Below, in pieces: positions 24,097 through 32,438 of a stretch of DNA of 64,000 nt; position 1 is the first letter of the stretch; every line of letters begins with the position of its first letter. The notes beneath the pieces were generated by a model. The model saw nothing but the letters and a program-made list of their open reading frames with translations. It had not been told where the DNA came from and did not search any database. A program made the translations under genes and the position numbers. Where the stretch lies: positions 1,302,001 to 1,366,000 of the forward strand of contig AGIQ01000001.1 in assembly GCA_000230935.2 (NCBI GenBank). The letters are read 5' to 3'. Source of the stretch: Mycolicibacterium rhodesiae JS60 (lineage in GTDB: Bacteria > Actinomycetota > Actinomycetes > Mycobacteriales > Mycobacteriaceae).

Positions 24097-25578
24097 TTGA
24101 CCCTGACCACCCCGCCGCTCGAGGTCCTGCCGGAGCCCGCTCTGTTGATCGGTGAGCAACGTATCCGTGAGAGCACCGGCGGCAGCCACGAGCACATCTA
24201 TCCCGCGACCGGAAAGATGACCGCGGCATTGCCGGTGGCGGGGCACGCCGAGGTCGACCTCGCGGCAAGGACCGCGCGCTCGGCTTTCGCGCAATGGCGG
24301 GTCATCCCTGCCGACCAGCGGCGGCGGCTGTTGCTTCGGTTGGCGGCTCTGGTGCGCGAGCACGCCGACGAACTGGCGACGCTGTCGATGGTGGAGAACG
24401 GCACGGCGCATGCATTCGCCCACGCCTACCCCGATCTCGTCGCAGATCTCTTCGAATACAACGCCGGGTGGACCGACAAGATCGGCGGCGAGGTCATCAC
24501 GACCTGGCCGTTGCGCGCCCTCGATTACACGATCGAGGAGCCTTACGGCGTAGTCGGAATCATCATCCCGTGGAACGGTCCGCTGGGGTCGGCCGCGATG
24601 ACCATGGGACCGGCTCTTGCCGCGGGTAATTGCGTGGTGGTCAAGCCACCGGAACTGGCGCCGTGGAGCGTCCTACGGCTCGGTGAGCTTGCGCTGGAGG
24701 CGGGCTTTCCGCCCGGCGTGATCAACGTGGTGCCGGCCGGTCCGGAAGGCGGCGAGGCGCTCGTACGGCATCCGGAGATCGATTTCGTACATTTCACCGG
24801 GAGCGGCAAGACGGCACAACTGGTACTCCGTGCCGCCGCTGACACCCTCAAGCCGGTCGGCCTGGAACTGGGCGGCAAATCGCCGAGGATCCTGTTCGCG
24901 GATGCCGACATCGCCGGTGCGGTGCAGGAGACCGTCGGCAACCTCGCGGTGATCTCGGGGCAGGGCTGCATCTATGGCATGCGGGTGCTGGTCGAGGACA
25001 GCATCTATGAAGAGGTGCTCGCAACGTTGTCGGCATATGTCGGGTATCTGGTTATCGGTGATCCCTTCGATCCCGGTGTGCAGATGGGCCCGGTGATCAA
25101 TGAAGCGGCGGCCGTGCGCATTAAGGGAATGATCGAGCGGGCTCATGCTCAGGGTTCTCGGCTGATTGCAGGTGGCGAACGCGCGGGCGGTGACCTCGCC
25201 GACGGATTCTTCATCACGCCAACAGTTTTCGCAGATGTCGACCCAGACAGCGAACTCAGCCGGGAAGAAGTGTTCGGGCCTGTCGTCGCGGTCACCAAAT
25301 TCAGCGACGAGGAAGAAGCCCTTCGGCTAGCCAACGACACGGAATTCGGTCTGGCGGCATACATTTGGACAAATGACATCCGCCGCGCACATTCGGTGGC
25401 CGATCGGCTGGTGGCGGGCAACGTGTGGATCAACGGCTTTCTCGGCATACCGCCGTCGGCTCCGTTCGGTGGGCACAAGAACAGCGGCTACGGCCGCTTG
25501 GGCGGGCGGGAAGGCATCCGCGAATTCACCCGTACCAAAAACGTCTGGACGCCGTTGGCCGGGTTGCCCCGTTCATGA
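24097..25578 (+). CDS. Aldehyde dehydrogenase family protein
   Basis: This is a 493-residue NAD(P)-dependent aldehyde dehydrogenase of standard length. Catalytic Glu257 lies in LELGGK and nucleophile Cys291 in SGQGC, with the correct 34-residue spacing. IIPWNGPLG and FTGSGKTA are the cofactor-side motifs, and the C-terminal FGGHKNSGYGRLGG is present. The start is TTG 24097, with a good AAAGGA ribosome site 10 bases upstream. It would oxidise an aldehyde formed by the SDR or P450 steps to a carboxylate ready for CoA activation. ATGA overlap with the ferredoxin gene. Confidence 0.94.
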   Translation: MTLTTPPLEVLPEPALLIGEQRIRESTGGSHEHIYPATGKMTAALPVAGHAEVDLAARTARSAFAQWRVIPADQRRRLLLRLAALVREHADELATLSMVENGTAHAFAHAYPDLVADLFEYNAGWTDKIGGEVITTWPLRALDYTIEEPYGVVGIIIPWNGPLGSAAMTMGPALAAGNCVVVKPPELAPWSVLRLGELALEAGFPPGVINVVPAGPEGGEALVRHPEIDFVHFTGSGKTAQLVLRAAADTLKPVGLELGGKSPRILFADADIAGAVQETVGNLAVISGQGCIYGMRVLVEDSIYEEVLATLSAYVGYLVIGDPFDPGVQMGPVINEAAAVRIKGMIERAHAQGSRLIAGGERAGGDLADGFFITPTVFADVDPDSELSREEVFGPVVAVTKFSDEEEALRLANDTEFGLAAYIWTNDIRRAHSVADRLVAGNVWINGFLGIPPSAPFGGHKNSGYGRLGGREGIREFTRTKNVWTPLAGLPRS

Positions 25579-25781
25579 GCGCCACCGTCGAAGTCGATCC
25601 GGGCATCTGCCTGGGATCGAGCATGTGCCAGATGCGCTTCGGTCATTTGTTCAGCATCGGTGAGGACGGGCTCGCGGTGCCCGTTCGCCCCGTCCTCGAG
25701 GCGCAGCAAGATATCGATGCCGCGGTCGATGCCATGCACAGCTGCCCCACGGGCGCGATCACGGTCACCGATGAGCACTGA
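25575..25781 (+). CDS. Small 3Fe-4S ferredoxin of the P450-partner type
   Basis: This is a 68-residue ferredoxin. The cluster ligands are the two Cys of CLGSSMC (C-x5-C) and the Cys of SCPTGAI near the C-terminus. The missing Cys of a normal 4Fe-4S C-x2-C-x2-C motif indicates a 3Fe-4S cluster, as in mycobacterial ferredoxins that feed P450s. Its start overlaps the ALDH stop (ATGA) and its last bases overlap the FadE start at 25771. The natural partners are the P450s at 27884 and 31185 and the reductase at 32435. Confidence 0.9.
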   Translation: MSATVEVDPGICLGSSMCQMRFGHLFSIGEDGLAVPVRPVLEAQQDIDAAVDAMHSCPTGAITVTDEH

Positions 25782-26937
25782 GGCCGATCCGGCCGTGTCC
25801 TCGCTGCGAGTTGGGGACACCCAGCTGGTGCCGTCGGAGGATCAGCGTCAGCTCGGCGCGGTGCTGCGCGATTTCCTCGACCAACGGTCGACCGAAGCGC
25901 AGGTGCGGCTGTTCATGGAAACCGAATCCGGCGTCGACGAAGCCACCTGGGCACAGATGGCCGAGCAACTCGGCATCTGTGGCCTGGCGGTGCCCGAGAG
26001 TCTCGGCGGTGCGGGCGGCACGTTCGGCGACGTCGCGGTGGTTCTCGAAGAGCTGGGCCGTGCGCTTACCTGCGTTCCCTACTTCTCCAGTGTCGTTCTG
26101 GCGCAATCGTTGTTGTTGGCATGCGACGACGAGCCGACGACCGCCGAATCGCTCGCCGGGCTGGCGAGCGGGTCGATCCGGGGCACGGTCGCCTTCGCCG
26201 AACCGGGCGCGGCCTGGAACGCGACCGGAATCACGATGGCGGCCAGCGAAACACCGCAGGGATGGCGGCTATCGGGTGTCAAGAGCTACGTCATCGACGG
26301 CCACAGCGCCGACGTCGTGTTCGTAGTGGCCCAGGCCGGCGCCGGCTTGTCGGTATTCGCCGTGGACGCTGACGCGCCCGGCCTGCGACGGGTGCCACTG
26401 CCGACGATGGACCTGACTCGCAAGCAGTCACGACTGGAGTTTTCCGAGGTCTCTGCCCGGCTGGTAGGGCATCCCGGCCAAGGGCGTCAAGCCTTGGACA
26501 CGATGCTGGACCTCGCTGTTGTCGCGCTGTGCGCCGAGTCGGTCGGTGGTGCGCAACGCGTCCTCGAAATGTCGGTCGACTACGCCAAGTCTCGGTATCA
26601 ATTCGGTCGTCCCATCGGTAGCTTTCAGGCAATCAAGCACAAGTGCGCCGACATGTTGCTGGCGGTGGAATCGGCGCGATCGGCGGCGTACTACGCGCGG
26701 ACCGTCGCCGCCAACGGTTGGTCGACCGAGCTGCCGATAGCTGCCTCGATGGCCAAATCAGTCTGCGGGGACGCTTACTTCGCCTGTGCCGCCGAGAATA
26801 TTCAGGTCCACGGCGGAATCGGATTCACCTGGGAACATCCCGCCCACCTGTACTTCAAGCGAGCCAAAGCCGACGAGTTGATGTTCGGCGATCCGGTGTC
26901 GCATCGGTCCCGGCTCGCCGATCTCCTCGAGCTCTAA
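25771..26937 (+). CDS. Acyl-CoA dehydrogenase (FadE family)
   Basis: This is a 388-residue acyl-CoA dehydrogenase. The start is the ATG at 25771 (MSTEADP), overlapping the ferredoxin by 11 bases. The central domain has GVKSYVIDGHSADVV, and the third domain has RYQFGRPIGSFQAIKHK. The C-terminus IQVHGGIGFTWEHPAHLY is the form common among subunits of heteromeric steroid FadE complexes that lack the usual Glu-Gly-Thr motif. It could be a partner for another FadE, or monofunctional. It lies between the ferredoxin and the second SDR in the plus-strand operon. Confidence 0.9.
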   Translation: MSTEADPAVSSLRVGDTQLVPSEDQRQLGAVLRDFLDQRSTEAQVRLFMETESGVDEATWAQMAEQLGICGLAVPESLGGAGGTFGDVAVVLEELGRALTCVPYFSSVVLAQSLLLACDDEPTTAESLAGLASGSIRGTVAFAEPGAAWNATGITMAASETPQGWRLSGVKSYVIDGHSADVVFVVAQAGAGLSVFAVDADAPGLRRVPLPTMDLTRKQSRLEFSEVSARLVGHPGQGRQALDTMLDLAVVALCAESVGGAQRVLEMSVDYAKSRYQFGRPIGSFQAIKHKCADMLLAVESARSAAYYARTVAANGWSTELPIAASMAKSVCGDAYFACAAENIQVHGGIGFTWEHPAHLYFKRAKADELMFGDPVSHRSRLADLLEL

Positions 26938-26942
26938 TCGTG

Positions 26943-26975
26943 TTGACGGACAGACAAAAGACGTCATGATGTCAG
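26943..26975 (+). promoter_or_regulatory. TTGAC...TGTCAG promoter/operator inside the operon
   Basis: TTGACG (26943-26948) and CATGAT (26965-26970), 16 bases apart, resemble a promoter. The span carries TTGAC-N22-TGTCAG with GGACAGACAAAAG, matching the element at 23150. It begins five bases after the FadE stop and would allow separate expression of the SDR/P450/BVMO part. Confidence 0.6.
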
Positions 26976-27019
26976 TAGACAATCGCCCACCGGCGCCGGG
27001 AATGCAGGAGGCGGGATAC

Positions 27020-27838
27020 ATGGGATCGCTGTCCGGCAAGGTCGCGCTCGTCACCGGGGCGGCGCGCGGACAGGGACGGTCACACTGCCTGCGGCTGGCC
27101 CAGGACGGCGCCGACATCATCGCCCTTGATCGGTGCACGGACCTGGAGACGGTGCCCTACCCGCTCGGCACTGCCGCCGAGTTGAGTGAGACGGCCGAAC
27201 GGGTCCGGGCACTGGGCCGCCGGATCGTCACCTGCGAGGTCGATGTACGTGACCAGCCTGCGATGCAGGAATGCGTCGCCGACGCGGTGAACACCCTGGG
27301 GCGCCTGGACATCGTCATCGCCAATGCCGGCATTGCTCCGCTCGAAATCGAACCGGCCGATCCCATGCAGTGTTGGACCGACGTCATCGACACCAACCTG
27401 ACGGGGGCCTTCAATACCGCGCAGGTGTGCATTCCCGCCCTCCTGACCGGCGACGCGGCAGGGCGCAGCATCGTCTTCATCAACTCCACCGCCGGTCTCA
27501 AAGGCAGCCTGGCGATGGGCACCGTCGGCGGCTACGCCTACACCGCGGCCAAGCACGCGCTGGTTGGCCTGACTCGGGCGTTCGCGTTCGACCTCGCCGA
27601 ACATGGGATCCGGGTCAACACCATTCATCCAGCCGGGGTGGATACCCCGATGGTGAACAACGAGTCGATGGCCGCACTGATGGCTGACCGAGACGTGTCG
27701 GCTTGGACGAACCTGCTGCCGGTCGGCCGGATGGAGCCCTCGGACATCAGCGCGGCCGTCAGCTGGATCGTTTCTGAGCAGGCACGTTTCGTGACCGGGG
27801 TCTCGTTACCGGTCGACGCCGGATTCACCAGCAAATAG
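27020..27838 (+). CDS. Mycofactocin-coupled SDR family oxidoreductase (2)
   Basis: This is a 272-residue short-chain dehydrogenase that closely resembles the SDR at 23239 (GAARGQGRSHCLRLA, PYPLGTAAEL, YTAAKHA with Tyr174 and Lys178). It is also of the mycofactocin-coupled type. The ATG at 27020 is chosen because AGGAGG lies 8 bases upstream; an in-frame ATG at 26966 falls inside the promoter element. A tandem duplication followed by divergence is likely, with the two enzymes probably acting on different hydroxyls of the same pathway. No mft biosynthesis genes are in the window. Confidence 0.92.
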   Translation: MGSLSGKVALVTGAARGQGRSHCLRLAQDGADIIALDRCTDLETVPYPLGTAAELSETAERVRALGRRIVTCEVDVRDQPAMQECVADAVNTLGRLDIVIANAGIAPLEIEPADPMQCWTDVIDTNLTGAFNTAQVCIPALLTGDAAGRSIVFINSTAGLKGSLAMGTVGGYAYTAAKHALVGLTRAFAFDLAEHGIRVNTIHPAGVDTPMVNNESMAALMADRDVSAWTNLLPVGRMEPSDISAAVSWIVSEQARFVTGVSLPVDAGFTSK

Positions 27839-27883
27839 CCGGCACACACATCGACAATTCACTGGTCCCAGGAGGCTCAAGCA

Positions 27884-29122
27884 ATGACAGACACAGCGGC
27901 CCACGAGTCGGACACCCCACCGGGTCATGAGACGGTTGAGTTCTTTCCGCTCGACCCGGCCGTGCACGACGATTTCTGGCAGACCAACACCAGCCTGCGC
28001 GAGCGCTGCCCAGTTGGATGGAACAACTCCATCTGGAGTATGACCGCGCCGCCCGGCGAATGGATCGTCAACGACTACGAACACGCGATGGAGGCTGCGA
28101 CGCAATGGGAAACGTTCAGCAGCGCTGACGGTGTCTCGGCCGTGCAGATCCCGCTGGACATGGTGAGACTGATACCGGTCGAACTGGATCCCCCCAAGCA
28201 CCGAGAGATCCGCAAGCACCTCAATCCGTTCTTCACTCCCGCCGCGCTGGCCGCCAATGACGGCGAGATCGCGACGATCGTTGCTGATCTCATGGAGCGA
28301 TGCCTCGCCGAGCCGGGCCCGGTGGACTTCGTGGCCGAATTCACCGCCCAGCTACCGCCGATCGTCTTCCTGAGTCGGGGTTTCCTCGATCAAGAGGCCG
28401 ATCAGGCGGAGGTGCTGCTGTCGCTGGTCAAGATCTTGTTGACCAATCCCGAGCTGACGTTGGAGGCGGCACCAAAGCTGCTGGCATGGTGCGGCGAGCT
28501 GCTCGAGGCCCGGCGCGGAGAGGGCCGTACGGACGATTTGGCCGGCGTCATCGCGCACATGGGTTTCGGCGAGGACGGCCTGGTGATGACCGAGCGCGAG
28601 CGTGTCGAGACCCTCAATCTCGCGGTGATGGCCGGCATGGAGACGACCATGGGTGGGCTCGGCGCAGTGGCGTGGCAGATGGCGATCAGACCAGATCTGC
28701 GCGCAGAACTTCGCGATGCCGACGAACGGGGCCTTGATCGTGCCATCGAAGAGTTCATCCGGTTTTCCTCGCCAGTGCCCAGCGAGGGCAGGACGGTGAC
28801 CCGCGACGTCGAGTTCGGCGGATGCCCGATGAAGTCCGGCGACCGGGTATTGCTGAACTTCGCGGCTGCCAACCTGGACCCGAAGCAGTTTCCAGACCCC
28901 CTCACGATCGACATCCATCGACCGAATGTGGCATCCCATCTTGCGTTTGGTGCCGGTATCCACCGCTGCCTCGGAGCCCATCTGGCTCGACGCGAAATCA
29001 AGGCCAGCCTGAAGGCGATCTGCGCGTTGTCCCAATTCGAACTGGAAGCCGGCCACGAGATGCAATGGCGTGCTGCCTTCGCTCGCGGCCCGGTCTCTCT
29101 TCCCGTGCGACTCGCGCGGTAA
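27884..29122 (+). CDS. Cytochrome P450 monooxygenase
   Basis: This is a 412-residue P450. The heme motif FGAGIHRCLG has Cys362, the I-helix has AGMETT (the usual AGxxT) and the K-helix has EEFIR. The ATG at 27884 has a strong ribosome site (AGGAGG). It lies between the second SDR and a Baeyer-Villiger monooxygenase, with a second P450, a ferredoxin and an FprB-like reductase in the same operon. A complete electron-transfer chain is therefore encoded locally. The substrate is unknown; the neighbouring FadE/FadD/BVMO genes suggest an alicyclic or terpenoid-like compound. Confidence 0.95.
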   Translation: MTDTAAHESDTPPGHETVEFFPLDPAVHDDFWQTNTSLRERCPVGWNNSIWSMTAPPGEWIVNDYEHAMEAATQWETFSSADGVSAVQIPLDMVRLIPVELDPPKHREIRKHLNPFFTPAALAANDGEIATIVADLMERCLAEPGPVDFVAEFTAQLPPIVFLSRGFLDQEADQAEVLLSLVKILLTNPELTLEAAPKLLAWCGELLEARRGEGRTDDLAGVIAHMGFGEDGLVMTERERVETLNLAVMAGMETTMGGLGAVAWQMAIRPDLRAELRDADERGLDRAIEEFIRFSSPVPSEGRTVTRDVEFGGCPMKSGDRVLLNFAAANLDPKQFPDPLTIDIHRPNVASHLAFGAGIHRCLGAHLARREIKASLKAICALSQFELEAGHEMQWRAAFARGPVSLPVRLAR

Positions 29123-29176
29123 CGCGCAAGATCCGCGGGATCGTTTGAATCCTCTCCCACAGAAACTTGAGATCTC

Positions 29177-31138
29177 TTGACTGACAACGTATCGCCGGCC
29201 AACACCGGTAGTCCGGATCGGGCCGGCATGCTCGATGCAGCAGTTGCGAAAGCCAATATCCCGACACTGTTGATGGTGCTTGTGCAACTCACCGGAGATC
29301 TGCACTGGCTGGAACCTCCCTATTGCATCAGCCGGACGAAAGGCATGGCCGACAACGATTCCGGTGGCCTGTCCGACGACTTGCAGGCTCAGGTGCGCAG
29401 TGCCGCACTCGCTGCGATCAAGGCGTGGCGCGCCGGTGCCCCCGTCGCCCTCCCGCAACCGTCACCGGAGCTCATGGCCCGCATGCTCAGTGTCTCGATG
29501 GGCGAAAACGTCCCGAGCGAGTACGGAGACGTGTTGGCCCAAGAATTGGCCGCCGGCGTCGGTAACGCACCCGAGCCGCATCCGGTCAATGTGCCCGAAG
29601 GGTTTCGGGCGGTCATCATCGGTGCCGGAATATCAGGCATCGCGGCGGCGATCAGGATGGCCGCGATGAACATCCCCTTTGTCGTCCTCGAAAAGAACGC
29701 CGAAGTCGGTGGAGTCTGGTTGGAGAACACCTACCCGGGCGCCGGGGTGGATACGCCCAGCCACTTGTACTCGTACTCGTTCGCCCCCGGCGACTGGCCG
29801 CACTACTTTGCCAGTCGAGACGAAGTCCAGGACTACTTGGCACGGGTGACCGACGACTTCGCGCTGCGCAAGCATATTCGCTTCGAAAGCGAGGTGCTGC
29901 GAGCCGATTTCGACGAGGCCCAGCAGGTGTGGACCGTGCAGGTGCGCGACCGGGACGGCGCTACCACCGCGGAACGGGCCGACGTGATCATCAGCTGCGT
30001 CGGAGCATTCAACCCCCCTGTCGTGCCGCCGCTACCCGGACTGCAGACCTTCGCCGGACCGGCTTTTCACACGGCGCGCTGGCCCAGCGACCTGGTGATC
30101 GAAGGCAAGAAGGTCGCCGTCGTGGGCAACGGCGCGTCGGCGATGCAAGTAGTTCCGGCGATCGCCGACGTAGTGGACGAGCTGACGATCTTCCAACGGT
30201 CACCACAGTGGGTCCAGCCGTTCGACAAGTTCAAGACGAGGGTCCCGGAATCCATGCGCCTGCTCTTCGACGAAGTGCCGCTGTTTCGGGCCTGGTACCG
30301 GCTGCGGCTGAGCTGGATTTACCACGACAAGCTTTACGGCGCGCTGCAGCGCGACCCGGCATGGGCGGACTCCGATGTGGCCATCAACTCCGCCAACGAC
30401 GGTCATCGCAAGTATTTCACCGACTACATCAAGTCCAAACTTCCCGGCCGAGATGACCTGTGGGACAAAACGATTCCCAATTATCCGCCCTTCGGTAAGC
30501 GAATGCTGCAAGACAATGGCTGGTTCACGACGTTGTTACGGCCCAACGTTCATCTGGTCACCGACGCGATCACCGAAATCCGGCCCGCGGGCGTAGTGAC
30601 TGAGTCCGGCGACTGCTATGACGCCGATGTACTGGTGTTGGCCACCGGTTTCGATGTCGTGCGATTCTTGTCGTCCTTCGAAGTTCGCGGGCGGGGTGGT
30701 CGGCTGCTGAGCGACGTATGGAACGGTGATGACGGTCGTGCTTACCTTGGGCTGACCATCCCGGGCTTCCCGAACTTCTTCACGTTGTATGGACCCAACA
30801 CACAGACGGGACACGGCGGCAGCCTGATCCACACGGTCGAATGCCAGTTGCAATACCTCGACGGTCTGCTGCGGATGATGTTCGGGGAGGGTCTGGCCAC
30901 GGTGGAATGCCGCGAGGAGGTCTACGACCAGTACGCGGCGACCGTCGATGAGATGCATGAGCAGATGATCTGGACGCACCCGGCGATGAGTACGTATTAC
31001 CGCAACGCGCGTGGGCGCGTGGTGGTGATCAACCCGTTCCGTAACGTCGATTTCTGGCGGATGACACGGCATCCGGACCTCGACGACTATCTAGTCGAGT
31101 ATCGAGATGAGCCGGCCCAAATGACGACCGCACAGTGA
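29177..31138 (+). CDS. Flavin monooxygenase of the type I Baeyer-Villiger family
   Basis: This is a 653-residue FAD/NADPH monooxygenase that would insert oxygen next to a ketone. The FAD motif GAGISG is at 149-154. The BVMO fingerprint FAGPAFHTARWP is at 292-303, followed by the NADPH motif GNGASA. An N-terminal extension of about 145 residues precedes the first Rossmann fold, longer than in classical cyclohexanone monooxygenases but known in larger family members. The start is TTG 29177, with an ATG at 29228 as alternative. Placed after an SDR and P450, it fits alcohol-to-ketone-to-ester or lactone chemistry. Confidence 0.92.
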   Translation: MTDNVSPANTGSPDRAGMLDAAVAKANIPTLLMVLVQLTGDLHWLEPPYCISRTKGMADNDSGGLSDDLQAQVRSAALAAIKAWRAGAPVALPQPSPELMARMLSVSMGENVPSEYGDVLAQELAAGVGNAPEPHPVNVPEGFRAVIIGAGISGIAAAIRMAAMNIPFVVLEKNAEVGGVWLENTYPGAGVDTPSHLYSYSFAPGDWPHYFASRDEVQDYLARVTDDFALRKHIRFESEVLRADFDEAQQVWTVQVRDRDGATTAERADVIISCVGAFNPPVVPPLPGLQTFAGPAFHTARWPSDLVIEGKKVAVVGNGASAMQVVPAIADVVDELTIFQRSPQWVQPFDKFKTRVPESMRLLFDEVPLFRAWYRLRLSWIYHDKLYGALQRDPAWADSDVAINSANDGHRKYFTDYIKSKLPGRDDLWDKTIPNYPPFGKRMLQDNGWFTTLLRPNVHLVTDAITEIRPAGVVTESGDCYDADVLVLATGFDVVRFLSSFEVRGRGGRLLSDVWNGDDGRAYLGLTIPGFPNFFTLYGPNTQTGHGGSLIHTVECQLQYLDGLLRMMFGEGLATVECREEVYDQYAATVDEMHEQMIWTHPAMSTYYRNARGRVVVINPFRNVDFWRMTRHPDLDDYLVEYRDEPAQMTTAQ

Positions 31139-31184
31139 CACCGCGATCCGCCCCCAGGCTCGTTGGGTAAGAAAGAAGCAGACC

Positions 31185-32438
31185 ATGACCGATCTTGACG
31201 GCAACACAGACCAGGCGCAGACCTTCGGTACACCGGAGTACAACGCCTGCCCCTATGCGTTCTACGACAGAGCGAGAATTGCCGCACCGGCCTACGAGAT
31301 CCCGGACGTGGGAGCATTTCTCGTCACCCGGTATGACGCTGTGCTGGAGGCGGCGAAAACCCCGGAGGCGTTCTCCAGCCATCGCCCGAAGTTCGGGGCG
31401 GGAGATCCCGAGCTCGAGGCCATCATGGCCGAGGGCTACCCTTCGGTTGCGGCCCTGGTTACCGCCGATCCGCCTGAACACACCCGGTACCGCAAACTCG
31501 TCGCGAAGCCGTTCACCGCGCGCGCCGTAACCCGCCACGAAGCCCTCATCCGCAACACCGTCACAGAACTGATCGACAACTTCATCGACACAGGGGAATT
31601 CGAGCTGCTCGCCGACTTCGCAGTGCAGCTTCCGATCCGGGTCATCGGGCCCATCATGGGCGTGCCAGATGCGGATCAACCCAATTTCGGCAGATGGGCG
31701 GATGTCATCGCCGAGTCGGTTTCGGGGTACCTGCCCCGGGAGCGCTCCCTGGAATGCGCTCGGCAGCTGGTTCAGATGCAGCATTATTTCGCCGCGCTGA
31801 TCGAGGAGCGGCGAGCCAACCCAGGCGACGACCTCATCAGCGAACTCCTCACCGCGGAAGAGGACGCCGAGCGCCCACTCGATGTCCCGGAAATACTCGA
31901 GCTGATTCGCATCTTCCTCGCCGGCGGTACCGAGAGCACCGCGAGCCTGCTCGGGTCGGCGTTCTATCTTCTGCTCACCCATCCTGAGCAATTCGCACAG
32001 GTTCGGGCCGATCACACGTTGATTCCCGCGATGCTCGAGGAGACGCTCCGCCTCGAGTCGCCGGTTCAATGGAACCCGCGGATGGTGGAGAATCCCGACG
32101 TCCGCCTTCACGGTGTCGAGGTGCCGGTCGGCTCCCGGGTGCTCCTGAGTTGGGGCGCAGCCAACCGCGATCCAGCGCAGTTTGGTCCCGATGCCGACGA
32201 GTTCAATATTCACCGCCCCCGCACCCCGCACGTCGCGTTCGGACATGCGTTCCATTTCTGTCTGGGAGCGCCACTGGCCCGACTCGAGGCGAAAATCGCC
32301 TGCGAACAGCTGCTGACCCGACTCGGCGACATCGAACTGGCCGTTCCCGCTGAGGAATTGGCATTCGTCGGACACGGGGTGGTACGCCGGGTGGCCAGCC
32401 TGCCGTTGCGCTTCAGGCTGCCAGGGGTGGCCCGATGA
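31185..32438 (+). CDS. Cytochrome P450 monooxygenase
   Basis: This is a 417-residue P450. The heme motif FGHAFHFCLG has Cys359, the I-helix has LAGGTEST and the K-helix has EETLR. The first part of the heme motif (FGHAFH) is less common than FGxGxH. Its stop overlaps the start of the FprB-like reductase by ATGA at 32435-32438, strong evidence that this P450 is served by that reductase. It is distinct in sequence from the P450 at 27884. Confidence 0.95.
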   Translation: MTDLDGNTDQAQTFGTPEYNACPYAFYDRARIAAPAYEIPDVGAFLVTRYDAVLEAAKTPEAFSSHRPKFGAGDPELEAIMAEGYPSVAALVTADPPEHTRYRKLVAKPFTARAVTRHEALIRNTVTELIDNFIDTGEFELLADFAVQLPIRVIGPIMGVPDADQPNFGRWADVIAESVSGYLPRERSLECARQLVQMQHYFAALIEERRANPGDDLISELLTAEEDAERPLDVPEILELIRIFLAGGTESTASLLGSAFYLLLTHPEQFAQVRADHTLIPAMLEETLRLESPVQWNPRMVENPDVRLHGVEVPVGSRVLLSWGAANRDPAQFGPDADEFNIHRPRTPHVAFGHAFHFCLGAPLARLEAKIACEQLLTRLGDIELAVPAEELAFVGHGVVRRVASLPLRFRLPGVAR

